Source: Ereboglobus luteus (GTDB lineage Bacteria > Verrucomicrobiota > Verrucomicrobiia > Opitutales > Opitutaceae). From it: DNA of 64,000 nt. The stretch lies in contig NZ_CP023004.1 of the NCBI RefSeq assembly GCF_003096195.1, positions 724,501 through 788,500 on the forward strand. The letters are read 5' to 3'. The notes under the pieces are model-generated. The model saw nothing but the letters and a program-made list of their open reading frames with translations, did not search any database and had not been told where the DNA came from. The translations under genes were made by a program, and so were the position numbers. Shown here piece by piece: positions 28,800-37,956 of the stretch (position 1 is its first letter; each line of letters begins with the position of its first letter).

Positions 28800-29789
28800 C
28801 TAGAAAAACATCGCCTCGCCGAGGGCGGCTTCGGGAGTGAGGAGCGAGACGGGGACGCTCACTTGCATGGGACCGTGGCACAGCATGGAGTCAATGCCCG
28901 ACGTGCCGGCATGCGGATCGCCGCGCCAGCGAAAATGACGCGAGGGTGTTTTGTATTCAAAATTCAATGACAACGGCGGCTCGCCATCGGCGGAGGATGT
29001 CAGCTCGGCGGGAGTGTTCTTGTCCATGCCGCAGGCGATGAGGCGGTCGCGCGCCCACTTGAGGAGCGCGGCGGCCTCGGCGGCGTATTGCGGGGCGCGC
29101 GCGATGCGGATGGCCGAGATGCCGTCAACCAGCCCGGCGGGCGGGCACGCGCTGAGGAATTGCCCAATGCTTTGGCGGATGGGCAGCGTGCGCGCGTGGG
29201 CGAGGTCTCGCACCGCCTCGGGTCGAGGCCAGGCGTAGTCGCCAAATCCCTCCGGCATGACCGCGCTGTCGAGAATGACGCGCTCGGACTTGACGAGGAG
29301 GTATTGATAATCGTTGAGGCGGCGCGACGAGGCGAAGCGGTGCACCCAATAATAAAGCGGCAGGTCGGTGGAGAGGCAGATCGAGACCTGGCTTTCCAGG
29401 TAGCGTCGCGCGCTCATGGGATACGCGAGCATGACAAACTCGCAGCAGCGCGTGTCGCCCTTGGTTTTGCCGAGGTGGCATTCGCCGTAAATCTTGGCGC
29501 GGATTCGGTTGGTCGAGTTGTCGTCGAGCGAATACGGGCAGAGCACAACGACGCGGCAGGGATAGCGGCGCGAAAAATTGATCGTGGTCTGAAACTGCGC
29601 AACCGCGTCGTCATGCGTGGTGCCGAAGCCGAGGTGCAGGACGAGGTTGATTTGCGTGGCCTTCGCGTCGTCGCCGGTTGGTGAGGGACGTCCGTCCGCC
29701 GCCGCGCTGGTCCACATGTCGGCGAAACTTTTGTTGATGGCATCGGCCGGCACTTCGAGCCCGGGCAGGGAGGAGAATACGGTGGACAT
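28800..29789 (-). CDS. opcA: glucose-6-phosphate dehydrogenase assembly protein OpcA
   Basis: This 329-residue cytosolic protein follows zwf directly and in the same direction. It matches the OpcA family in overall layout: an N-terminal region with NLVLHLGFGT, the block RYPCRVVVLCP, a central segment (SICLSTDLPLYYWVHR) and a conserved-type GDYAWPR stretch. OpcA is an allosteric or assembly partner of glucose-6-phosphate dehydrogenase, known from cyanobacteria and actinobacteria. ATG at 29789 (MSTVFSSLPGLEV) is preferred over an upstream extension to 29891, because the extension runs through a 21-bp inverted repeat. The 124-base gap from zwf holds that repeat. Assignment rests on the zwf context and family resemblance; there is no catalytic motif to check. 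Confidence 0.85.
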   Translation of the reverse strand: MSTVFSSLPGLEVPADAINKSFADMWTSAAADGRPSPTGDDAKATQINLVLHLGFGTTHDDAVAQFQTTINFSRRYPCRVVVLCPYSLDDNSTNRIRAKIYGECHLGKTKGDTRCCEFVMLAYPMSARRYLESQVSICLSTDLPLYYWVHRFASSRRLNDYQYLLVKSERVILDSAVMPEGFGDYAWPRPEAVRDLAHARTLPIRQSIGQFLSACPPAGLVDGISAIRIARAPQYAAEAAALLKWARDRLIACGMDKNTPAELTSSADGEPPLSLNFEYKTPSRHFRWRGDPHAGTSGIDSMLCHGPMQVSVPVSLLTPEAALGEAMFF

Positions 29790-29807
29790 GGTGTGAAAGG
29801 GTGAAGA

Positions 29808-29895
29808 GTGAATGGTGAAGAGTGAAAAACGAACCCCGGCGGGGAACGGTGGATTGGTGGTTTGAGTGGTTTGGTTTTCACTCTTCACCATTCAC
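29808..29895. repeat. perfect 21-bp inverted repeat between zwf and opcA
   Basis: GTGAATGGTGAAGAGTGAAA and one more A (29808-29828) are repeated in inverted orientation at 29875-29895, with 46 bases between. The arms contain imperfect GTGAA/GAGTGA tandem words. It could fold into a long RNA hairpin in the zwf-opcA transcript and tune opcA expression. It could also be a copy of a dispersed repeat or a small mobile element remnant. Confidence 0.7.
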
Positions 29896-29913
29896 CTTTC
29901 ACTCTTCTTTAGC

Positions 29914-31455
29914 TCATGGTTTTCTCCAGGCGTCGCGGGTTTGGGCGATGAGGGCTTCGGCGGATTTCGGCCCCCAGGTGCCGGCGTCGTAGGTGTCGAG
30001 TCCTTCGTGTCCGGCCTCGGCCCAGTTTTCGAGGACGGGTGTGTAAAGTTTCCACGACGCCTCGGCCTCGTCGCCGCGGATGAAGAGCGTGCCGTCGCCA
30101 ACCATGGCGTCGAGCACGAGGCGCTCGTAGGCCTCGGGTGTGTTGGAACCGAACGTCGTGGAATAACGGAAGTTCATTTTCACCGGCTGCGTGCGGGTTT
30201 CGAGTCCGGGAACCTTGCCGTTGAGAATGAGGCCGAGCCCCTCGTCGGGTTGGATTTGAAACGCGAGGGTGTTGGGCGCGATGTTGTAGAGCGCGCTGTC
30301 GGAGAAGAGCGTGCCGGGAGGGCGTTTAAATTGTATCGCAATTTCGGATACACGATGCGGCATGCGCTTGCCGGAGCGCAGGTAAAAGGGCACGCCCTGC
30401 CAGCGCCAGTTGTTGATGGAGAGGCGGATGGCGGCGTGGGTTTCTGTTGATGAGTTTTTATCGATGCCCGGTTCGTCGAGGTAGCCGGGCACTTGTTTGC
30501 CGCCGATCATGCCGGAAGTGTATTGCGCGCGGGCGGTGTCGCCCCCGGGACCGAGGCGGAGCGGCTGGATCGCCTTGAGGACTTTCACTTTTTCGTCGCG
30601 GACATCCTCGGCGGAAAGCGACACGGGCGGCTCCATCGCGGTGAGCGCGACGAGCTGCATGGTGTGATTCTGGATCATGTCGCGGAGCGCGCCGCTGGTT
30701 TCGTAATAACCGCCGCGCGTGCCGACGCCGACCTCCTCGGCGACGGTGATCTGCACATGGTCGATGAAGTTGCGATTCCAAAGCGGCTCGAAAATGGCGT
30801 TGCCGAAACGCTGCACGAGCAGGTCCTGCACCGTTTCTTTTCCGAGGTAGTGGTCGATGCGATAAACTTGGTGCTCCTCGAAAACCGAGCGGATGGTGGC
30901 GTTGAGTTCGAGCGCGGAGGCGAGGTCGCGTCCAAAGGGTTTTTCGATGACAACCTTGGCGTGATGCGGCTTGCCGAGGTATTTCGACGCGAGCCCCGAG
31001 GCGCCAAGATTTTTGAGGATGGGCGCAAACACGGTCGGCGGCGTGGAGATGTAGAACAGCGACTGCATCTCGCGTGAGATTTTTTTCTCGATGCCGGATA
31101 TGTGCCCTGCGAGGCGGCGAAACGCCTCCGGCTCGTCATAGTCCCCGGCGACGTAGGACACGTTTTGCCTGATGCTCTGCCAGACCGCGGGATCGAACTC
31201 GCGCCGGGAAAACTCGCGTATTGCCTTTGCGGCAATGTCGCGAAATTCCTCGTCGGGGATCGCCTTGCGCCCGTAGCCGACGAGATAAAAATCGGCGGGC
31301 AGGAGGCTGTCGCAAGCGAGATTGTAAACCGCGGGGATGAGTTTGCGCGCGGTGAGATCGCCCGAGGCCCCGAAGATGACGACCACCGTGGGCGGCGCGC
31401 CGCGATGCTTGCTAAGACCCTCGAGAAACGGATGGCGTGCGGTGTCGGCGTTCAT
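29914..31455 (-). CDS. zwf: glucose-6-phosphate 1-dehydrogenase
   Basis: This 513-residue enzyme oxidises glucose-6-phosphate to 6-phosphogluconolactone with NAD(P)+, the entry to the oxidative pentose phosphate pathway. The dinucleotide-binding loop is GASGDLTARK (29-38). The substrate/active-site segment RIDHYLGKE (199-207) contains the catalytic histidine, and EKPFG (171-175) is the conserved lysine-containing block. Length is normal for bacterial Zwf. ATG at 31455 (MNADTARHPF) is the natural start; the eight-codon upstream extension is not needed. It is followed by opcA on the same strand and diverges from the phosphatase at 31641 (185-base gap, presumably with both promoters). Confidence 0.97.
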   Translation of the reverse strand: MNADTARHPFLEGLSKHRGAPPTVVVIFGASGDLTARKLIPAVYNLACDSLLPADFYLVGYGRKAIPDEEFRDIAAKAIREFSRREFDPAVWQSIRQNVSYVAGDYDEPEAFRRLAGHISGIEKKISREMQSLFYISTPPTVFAPILKNLGASGLASKYLGKPHHAKVVIEKPFGRDLASALELNATIRSVFEEHQVYRIDHYLGKETVQDLLVQRFGNAIFEPLWNRNFIDHVQITVAEEVGVGTRGGYYETSGALRDMIQNHTMQLVALTAMEPPVSLSAEDVRDEKVKVLKAIQPLRLGPGGDTARAQYTSGMIGGKQVPGYLDEPGIDKNSSTETHAAIRLSINNWRWQGVPFYLRSGKRMPHRVSEIAIQFKRPPGTLFSDSALYNIAPNTLAFQIQPDEGLGLILNGKVPGLETRTQPVKMNFRYSTTFGSNTPEAYERLVLDAMVGDGTLFIRGDEAEASWKLYTPVLENWAEAGHEGLDTYDAGTWGPKSAEALIAQTRDAWRKP

Positions 31456-31640
31456 GGTTTTGGTGTAACAATGCAACATGTGCGCCGAGGTTGCAAGCGG
31501 GCGCGCGCATTTAAACCGGCCGCATTTTCGCGGGTTTATTTTTGCACACCACGAATTTTAAAACACGCCCGGCGCCCAAAACGCGCTTATCTTTTCGTTC
31601 GCCCATGCCGGATTTTCCTCTTTGTCTTCCGGTTTTTCAC

Positions 31641-32420
31641 ATGACGAGCCACGTTTCATCGAACCCTGACGGGATTCCCATGTTGCGCCACATTCCATTG
31701 GAAGGTGCTTATAATTTCCGCGACATCGGCGGGTATGAAACAGCGGACGGGCGCCGCGTGCGCTGGCACCGCATTTACCGCGCGGGGCAAATCGACAAAC
31801 TCACCGACGCCGACGTGGAGACACTCGCCAGGCGCCGGATTTTGACCGTCGTCGATTTGCGCGAAAAAGTGGAATACGATCACGCACCCGACCGCCTGCC
31901 GGCGGGCGCGACGATTGTGAGATGCTCCGGAGGCAAAACCGACCCGATGGAAAACTGGACGCACATGCTGGCCGGCGCCACATCGGGCGTGCCGTTCATG
32001 AAGGCGTTTTATTCCGACATCCAGGGGCTGGCCGCGCGCTTCAAGCCGTTTTTTCAAACGCTGCTCGACCTGCCCGACGACCACGCGCTGCTGCTGCATT
32101 GCATGGCGGGCAAGGATCGCACGGGCATCGGCATCGCGCTTCTAATGATCGCGCTCGGGGTGCGGCGCGAGACCATCGTCGAGGACTACCTGCTGACCAA
32201 TCAATACGGCCTGAGGTCGCTCAACGAGGACGTGCGCATGAAACCGCTGGGATTGTCCGAGCCGGTCATGCGCGACTTGCTCGCGGCCAAGGAAGAGTAT
32301 CTGCAGGCGTTTTTTTCCACACTGGAGGAACACCACGGATCGGACATGCAATTCCTCGCGCAAGCCATCGGACTTTCCCCTGAAAAAATCAGCCGCCTGC
32401 GCGAAAAGTTCACCGAATAG
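31641..32420 (+). CDS. tyrosine-protein phosphatase (dual-specificity-like, PF13350 type)
   Basis: This 259-residue cytosolic phosphatase contains the P-loop signature HCMAGKDRTG (153-162) with the nucleophilic cysteine at 154 and arginine at 161. The N-terminal NFRDIGGY (25-32) and the VDLREKVEYDH region are typical of the Y_phosphatase3 family (MptpB-like). It may dephosphorylate phosphotyrosine or phosphoinositide-like substrates; the true substrate is unknown. It is followed after 27 bases by a flippase-like gene in the same direction, so they may be co-transcribed and linked to envelope polysaccharide, where bacterial tyrosine phosphatases often act. The start at 31641 is a choice among several in-frame ATGs (31542, 31605, 31680), none with a ribosome-binding site. 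Confidence 0.88.
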   Translation: MTSHVSSNPDGIPMLRHIPLEGAYNFRDIGGYETADGRRVRWHRIYRAGQIDKLTDADVETLARRRILTVVDLREKVEYDHAPDRLPAGATIVRCSGGKTDPMENWTHMLAGATSGVPFMKAFYSDIQGLAARFKPFFQTLLDLPDDHALLLHCMAGKDRTGIGIALLMIALGVRRETIVEDYLLTNQYGLRSLNEDVRMKPLGLSEPVMRDLLAAKEEYLQAFFSTLEEHHGSDMQFLAQAIGLSPEKISRLREKFTE

Positions 32421-32447
32421 GAAACGCGCGCGAGCGAATTAATACGA

Positions 32448-33722
32448 ATGGCGGACAACGACAAACGGATCGAAAACGCCGGGGGCGTCAAACGCCTGCT
32501 GCCCATCATGCTCACGCAGGCGGTGGGGCTTGTGTGCGGGGTGGCGGGTATCACGATCACGTCGAGGCTAGTCGCGCCCGAGGCGTATGGCGCCTACGGC
32601 ATTTTCCTCACGCTCACGCCGTTGGGCATTGCCGTCATTCACGCGGGGCTGGTCAAATTTGTCGCCCGGCACTGGGCGGAGTCGAACAACCGCGCCGCGT
32701 TGTTGCGCGAAGTCACCCGGGCCGCCGCGCGCAAACTGCCCTGGCTCGCGGCGGCGACCCTGGCCGCCGTGTGGCTCGTTCCCGGATTACGCGCGAACGG
32801 CGCGCCTTGGTGGGGCACCTGGCTGTTGTTGTTTGCGGGCGCGTCGTTGATGACGGCGGCGTGGCTCAGGCAGACGGCGTTGCAGGCCGGGCGCGAGCAC
32901 TGGCGTGATTGCGGCGTGTCGGCGGCGGGCTCGGTGACGCGGTCGTTCGTGCCACCGCTGTTGTATGCCGCCGCGGGCGGAACGCTGCTGGCGTTGCAAG
33001 CCGGCTTTGTCATCCACGCGCTCGTGCTCGCAACCGCCGCGATTCTCGCCGTGCGCAAAAACAGTGCCGCGCAAAATGAATCGCAACCGCCCCCGAAACA
33101 ACTGAGCGCGATCTACGACGGCCCGCTGTTCGTCGTGCTTGCCGTGGCGGCGTGGATGCTGACCGCGGTCAACCGCTGGGTCGTCGCCGGATTTTTCGGA
33201 ACCGAAACCGCGGGGTATTTCACACTCGCGGGAAACGTGGCCGTGATCGTGACGAGCATGCTGGCCGTGATGTTCACGCAATACTGGCAGCCGGTGGTTT
33301 TTGCGATGCCCTCGCGCACCGCGGAGGAACGGCGCGCGCTCGCCAATTCCGTCGACATCGTGTCGCTCACGTATGCGCTGTGCGGGCTCGCGGGCATCGG
33401 TTTTTTGCACGCCTTCGCACCATTTCTCATCGGCTCCGTGATCGACGCGAAATACACGGGCGCGCTCGGCATGATCGCGCCCGTGGGTTGCTTCGGCGTG
33501 GCCGTGGCGACGGGACAGTTTTCCCACATGCTCCTGCTCGCCGGCCACAAGGAAAGCGCGTGCGCCCGCGTGGATTTGAGCGGAGCCGCGGTGCTTGTCG
33601 CCGGAAGCGTGATCGCCGCGGCCGCCGGAGGCGAAACCTGGTTCTGGCGTTGGCTGCTCGTCTCGCCAATCGTGCCCTGGCTTTTGCAACGCACCCTGGC
33701 GCGGCGCGTGTTGCTGGGGTAA
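32448..33722 (+). CDS. polysaccharide/lipid flippase-like membrane protein (MOP superfamily)
   Basis: This 424-residue protein has about a dozen hydrophobic segments. Examples are LLPIMLTQAVGLVCGVAGI near the N-terminus, WLAAATLAAVWLV, GPLFVVLAVAAWMLTAVNRW and VAVIVTSMLAVMFTQYW. The pattern and length fit Wzx-type oligosaccharide flippases or lipopolysaccharide exporters of the MOP superfamily. An N-terminal segment reads RLVAPEAYGAYGIFLTLTPLG, the family-typical S/P-x-x-Y-G-x-Y region. It would move lipid-linked glycan across the inner membrane. It sits behind a tyrosine phosphatase and converges with aroB (16 bases between stops). There are no glycosyltransferases next to it, so the glycan is unknown. 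Confidence 0.85.
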   Translation: MADNDKRIENAGGVKRLLPIMLTQAVGLVCGVAGITITSRLVAPEAYGAYGIFLTLTPLGIAVIHAGLVKFVARHWAESNNRAALLREVTRAAARKLPWLAAATLAAVWLVPGLRANGAPWWGTWLLLFAGASLMTAAWLRQTALQAGREHWRDCGVSAAGSVTRSFVPPLLYAAAGGTLLALQAGFVIHALVLATAAILAVRKNSAAQNESQPPPKQLSAIYDGPLFVVLAVAAWMLTAVNRWVVAGFFGTETAGYFTLAGNVAVIVTSMLAVMFTQYWQPVVFAMPSRTAEERRALANSVDIVSLTYALCGLAGIGFLHAFAPFLIGSVIDAKYTGALGMIAPVGCFGVAVATGQFSHMLLLAGHKESACARVDLSGAAVLVAGSVIAAAAGGETWFWRWLLVSPIVPWLLQRTLARRVLLG

Positions 33723-33738
33723 CGCAAATGCACGCGGC

Positions 33739-34833
33739 TCACACCGCGCCGACTTCGCGCCATGTTTCCTCGACCAGCGCGCCCGGCACATCGGAGCGCG
33801 TGGCCGAGTCGCCAATCGAGTTGAGCACGACAAAACGCAGCGTGCCGGAGCGCACTTTTTTGTCGCGAGCCATCGCGGTCATGAGCGCGTCCAGCGGAAG
33901 CGATTCGCGAAGGCGAACCGGCAGCGCGTGCGCCGCGACAACACGCTCCACGCGCGCCGTGTCACCGCCGGAAATATTTCCGAGTTTTTCCGAAAGGCGC
34001 GCGGCGGCGGCCAGGCCAATCGCGACCGCCTCGCCGTGCAAATACGCGCCGTAACCCGTGACTTGCTCAATGGCGTGCCCGAAAGTGTGCCCGAGATTGA
34101 GAAGCGCGCGGCCGCCCTCGCGGGCGAGCTCGCGTTCATCCGCCTCGACAATCCGCGCCTTGATTTCGCAGCACCGGCGAATCACCGATGCCAGCGGCGG
34201 GCTGGAGGCGGTGAGCGGACTGCTTTCGAGCTGGGCAAAAAGTGAGGCGTCGGCGAGCATCCCGTATTTGATGACCTCGGCCATGCCCGCGGCGAATTCG
34301 CGCGGCGGCAAAGTCGCCAGCATGTCGGTGGCGATATAAACCGCGCGAGGCTGGTGAAACGCGCCGACGAGGTTTTTACCCGCCTTGAGATTGAGGCCCG
34401 TCTTGCCGCCCACGGAGCTGTCCACCATCGCGAGCAGCGTCGTCGGCACCTGCACAAAATCGATGCCGCGTTGATAAGCCGCCGCGGCGAATCCGGCCAG
34501 ATCGCCAATGACACCGCCGCCGGCGGCAACAAGCACGCTGGTGCGGTCAAGCCGCTGCGCCGCCATGAAATCGAGCACGCGGCCAAACTCGCCGAGCGAT
34601 TTGGTCTCCTCGCCCGGCGCGAGTTCAAACATGGGAGTGTCGCCAAAAAGAACCTTGAGCACGGGAGCCTGTGCGCGGGCGAGATTGCCATCCGTGATCA
34701 CGGCCATGGAGCGACCGGCGCGGGCAAACGCCTCGACATCGGCGCGCGCGATCCCGGCGAGATCACCGCCGAAGTGAATTGGATAACTGCGTTCGCCGAG
34801 ACGGACGGTCAATGAGTCAGTGGTGTCGCTCAT
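33739..34833 (-). CDS. aroB: 3-dehydroquinate synthase
   Basis: This 364-residue enzyme converts DAHP to 3-dehydroquinate in the shikimate pathway, using NAD+ and a divalent metal. Visible motifs are GGGVIGDLAGF (105-115), VPTTLLAMVDSSVGGKTG (129-146) with the substrate-binding KTG, the metal ligand region AEVIKYG (185-191), and NLGHTFGHAIE (246-256) with the metal-binding histidine. A further histidine lies at about 266 (YLHGEAVAIG). Length is standard. ATG at 34833 gives MSDTTDSLTVRLGERSYPI, a typical AroB start. No other aromatic-pathway gene is adjacent. Confidence 0.97.
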   Translation of the reverse strand: MSDTTDSLTVRLGERSYPIHFGGDLAGIARADVEAFARAGRSMAVITDGNLARAQAPVLKVLFGDTPMFELAPGEETKSLGEFGRVLDFMAAQRLDRTSVLVAAGGGVIGDLAGFAAAAYQRGIDFVQVPTTLLAMVDSSVGGKTGLNLKAGKNLVGAFHQPRAVYIATDMLATLPPREFAAGMAEVIKYGMLADASLFAQLESSPLTASSPPLASVIRRCCEIKARIVEADERELAREGGRALLNLGHTFGHAIEQVTGYGAYLHGEAVAIGLAAAARLSEKLGNISGGDTARVERVVAAHALPVRLRESLPLDALMTAMARDKKVRSGTLRFVVLNSIGDSATRSDVPGALVEETWREVGAV

Positions 34834-35025
34834 GTTGTGTGTTCAAAAGAGTGCGTTGTTGAAAAATCGCCCAAAGTGCAACCCTCCCGCCGCCACAGCG
34901 CAACAGTTTTGAAAAATGGAAAAGCACCCACCGCGCCCTCCCGTGCAATGTCGTCACCATCAAGTGCGCCGCGCTTGGCCGCAGAGGTGATTTTTATCCG
35001 GCAGGCCCAATCAGGAGCCGCCGGT

Positions 35026-36204
35026 TTATTTTTTCACAGAGCGCAACAAATCCTTGCGTTTGGTGAGCCATTCCAAATTGAAACGAGCAATCGAGATATA
35101 ACTGTTGTCGTGCTCGAACAGGCAAAGGATTGTTCCGTCGCCCAGCAGTGTAAGGTCAGAATACGAGCCGCGCAACGGCTCAAGCACGCGCACCACCGGC
35201 CAGGTTTTACCCTCGTCGTAACTCATGCGGAGAGTCAGGTTTTCACGGGCACGCCATGGGTTTCCCTTGTTTCTTCTCGGATTTTTGCGGCTGTCGGGAT
35301 TGCAAAAAAGGATTCGGCTTTTATCCGGCGCACCGGAAAGCCTGAGCACGCTTGAAAAACAAATCGGCTGATAAAGATCATCATGCAGTTCCGCCTTCGT
35401 CCAGTTGGTGGCGCCGTCCTTGCTGTAAGCAACGCCGATTTTGAACGCGGGGATTTCCTCGTTGCGAATATACAGCCACACACCGCCATCCTCCGCGGGC
35501 ACGGCAACGGTTTCGTTCATATTTTTCAGCACATCCGGCAATATGTCACCGCATTGCCAGGTCTTGCCGTGATCGTCGCTATACATGACGGTTGTCACCG
35601 AGGGGCGGTGCACGATGCCTTTGCCAGAGGGTTCAGGCGCGCCATTCGCCAGCCAAACGGGAACGATAAGACGCCCGTTCTTCAACTGAATGCCGTGCCC
35701 CGGTCCGGGCGCGATGACATTCCACTTGTAGAGCTCCTGAAAACGGGCCAGCTGGGGCGTAATATCAACCGGCTTGGTCCAAGTCTTCCCGCTGTCAGTG
35801 CTCGCCATGTGATAGATGCGCTCATAATTAACCTGGTGCAGGAAGTGCACCGTTTTTGCCGGCTCGTCCCAGATCAGCACGGGATTGTCGGCAACATTCT
35901 GGCCCCGGTCTATAAGGATGGTGAGCGGCTCCCATGTTTTTCCGCCATCGGTGCTGCGGCGCATTATCATGCGAATATCCGCCCAATCCGAAACACGGCT
36001 GCGCCCAGCGGCCACGGCCAGCACGGTGTTGTCTGGCAACGCGAGAACACAGGGAATGCGTATCGACCTGTATTCACAATCCGGCCCGGCCTCAAAGAGA
36101 ATCTGGCGCTCAAACACCGCCATGCCGTCGCCCGTGCCAGCACGCGCAAATCCGGCGGACATAACAAATGCAACGACAGCCAATAATGCATATATCGGTT
36201 TCAT
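35026..36204 (-). CDS. exo-alpha-sialidase (GH33), secreted
   Basis: This 392-residue protein is a paralogue of the sialidase at 22785. A signal peptide spans about 1-22 (MKPIYALLAVVAFVMSAGFARA). The RIP motif lies at 49-51, the DWAD acid region at 73-76, and Asp boxes at STDGGKTW (84-91), STDSGKTW, SDDHGKTW and SYDEGKTW. GSYSDLTLL near the C-terminus carries the tyrosine region. It would cleave terminal sialic acid from glycoconjugates. It is the last gene of the glycan region, five bases after the GH2 gene, so probably co-transcribed with it. The aroB start is 192 bases further on. I see no clear terminator in the gap, only a GC-rich stretch. Confidence 0.93.
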   Translation of the reverse strand: MKPIYALLAVVAFVMSAGFARAGTGDGMAVFERQILFEAGPDCEYRSIRIPCVLALPDNTVLAVAAGRSRVSDWADIRMIMRRSTDGGKTWEPLTILIDRGQNVADNPVLIWDEPAKTVHFLHQVNYERIYHMASTDSGKTWTKPVDITPQLARFQELYKWNVIAPGPGHGIQLKNGRLIVPVWLANGAPEPSGKGIVHRPSVTTVMYSDDHGKTWQCGDILPDVLKNMNETVAVPAEDGGVWLYIRNEEIPAFKIGVAYSKDGATNWTKAELHDDLYQPICFSSVLRLSGAPDKSRILFCNPDSRKNPRRNKGNPWRARENLTLRMSYDEGKTWPVVRVLEPLRGSYSDLTLLGDGTILCLFEHDNSYISIARFNLEWLTKRKDLLRSVKK

Positions 36205-36209
36205 ATTTT

Positions 36210-37956
36210 TTATTTTGATGATTTTATTAATAGTTTCTCCAAGTCGCCAGCCTTCAGCTCAAGCTCCGGATTAAATGACTCACCTCCCGCGTATTGCAGC
36301 AAACTGTTGCGAAGCTGGCGCGCCACGGGACGCTTCGCCAGGTCCGTTGTTATATCAATGGATACAAACAGAAGGCTTCCGCGCCCCACTTTTGCCTCGA
36401 AAATATTCGCGAGCGAATGATTGCGCGCAAAATTGTCGATCACCCGGACAATCGGCGTCACGGGCAGGTTATCAATAATCACGCTCTTTGAACGCAGCGC
36501 CGGATCCCACCACTGCCAATCCGAATGCGCGGATGTCGGAAACCGTGCGAGCGCCGGATGCGCCGGATCGCACAAAATACCCATTGTGCCGGGCTGTTTC
36601 GGAAAATGAACCGGACTCCAAAAGACCGGCACAAATTTCCCGTCAATGCCGCTCAGTTGTTTTATTGGAGGATTGAACAACACTCGTTTTCCCTCCGCCA
36701 GGGCGGGCAGCGCCTCCTCCAATGTTGTTGCAAAAACCACATTATCCGGGATCCGCGCCAGGGGCTTCGGGTAGACCCAAATGTTCCAGTGGTTCTTGTA
36801 ATCAGTGCCCGCAAAGCCAATCGCCAAACGCCAGCAAGCCGCTTGCCTGGACGCACTCACAGGCACTTCAATCGCACCGCAGGCAATCAGTCGCCCGGAA
36901 GGAATATTGCGCGGCCCAAACTGTCCCGAGCCAACCTCGCGGCCATTATTATCCAGCATTCGCCATTCGACGATCGCGGAGGACAAATCCCCGCCGAAAT
37001 TGGACACCTCGACCTGGGCACGGATTACTTCGCCATGTTCATAAACAACCTTTGGCAGGCGAACCAGGGGCACAGTGGCATTGCAAAACTCGCGCCACTC
37101 CTTTGCCTGCATAAAGCCCTTTTCCTCCCAGAACACGTTGAGCATGCCCACAAGCGCGGTGCCCTGGCCTGGAAAATCCTGAAGCTGCAACAACTGGAAC
37201 CCATCAAGCGAGGGCGTGCGCAACGAGCGTTCGATTTCCTCTTTATAAAGCAACGCCGCGAAACGCCCTGTCGCGGCCGTAAAATCAGGGGCCAGTTGCA
37301 ACATGCCTTTTCTTTTCAAATCATCACGAATGGCGATGAAATTGAGCGGCGTGAGATTGCCCTTGTATTTGCCTATTTCACTCAAGTCAGGATACACCGC
37401 GTATTGTCCGACCTCGTGCGTCACCAGCGGAATATCTATATAGGAACTGACCGCGGTGTAATCTATATCAAACGCGGGAGGCACCTCGTTGAAAATCCCC
37501 TGCCCCCTCACCCAGCCGGCTTGTGTGTATTGTGTGATAAAATACTCGTCCGCCGGCTCCGGTTTTCGACCGTGCCCCTTCGCAAAAGTAAAAGTTGTCG
37601 TCGTATAAAGATGCCTCGGATCTTTTTCACGCAAACGGGAAACCAATGCGTTGTGCCGCTCAAAATCCCCGCGCAATTCGTTGCCAAGAGAAAGGAGCAT
37701 AAATGACGGATGGTTGCCGTATTCCTCAACAATGCGATCCGCCTCGGCTTCCAAGTAAGCCCAACTCGCGGCATCGTGGCCCTCGCCCTTTCTAGTTTCC
37801 CACCAATGCGGCAGCTCAACCTGATAATAAAAACCCAGCTCGTCCGCCGCCTCAAATGCCGCCTTTGGCGGGCACCATGAGTGAAACCTGAAATGATTCA
37901 TTCCCCACGCTTTCGCGATTCTTATAATTCTCCGCCAAGCGTTCGTGTCCGCGGGG
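36210..37956 (-). CDS. GH2 hydrolase, C-terminal catalytic part as read
   Basis: From the homopolymer break the frame reads ADTNAWRRIIRIAKAWGMNH and carries on through the catalytic TIM barrel and an accessory C-terminal region of some 300 residues. The first in-frame ATG is at 37901 (MNHFRFHSWCPP), which is inside a barrel strand and not a genuine start. Both catalytic glutamates are here. Confidence 0.75.
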
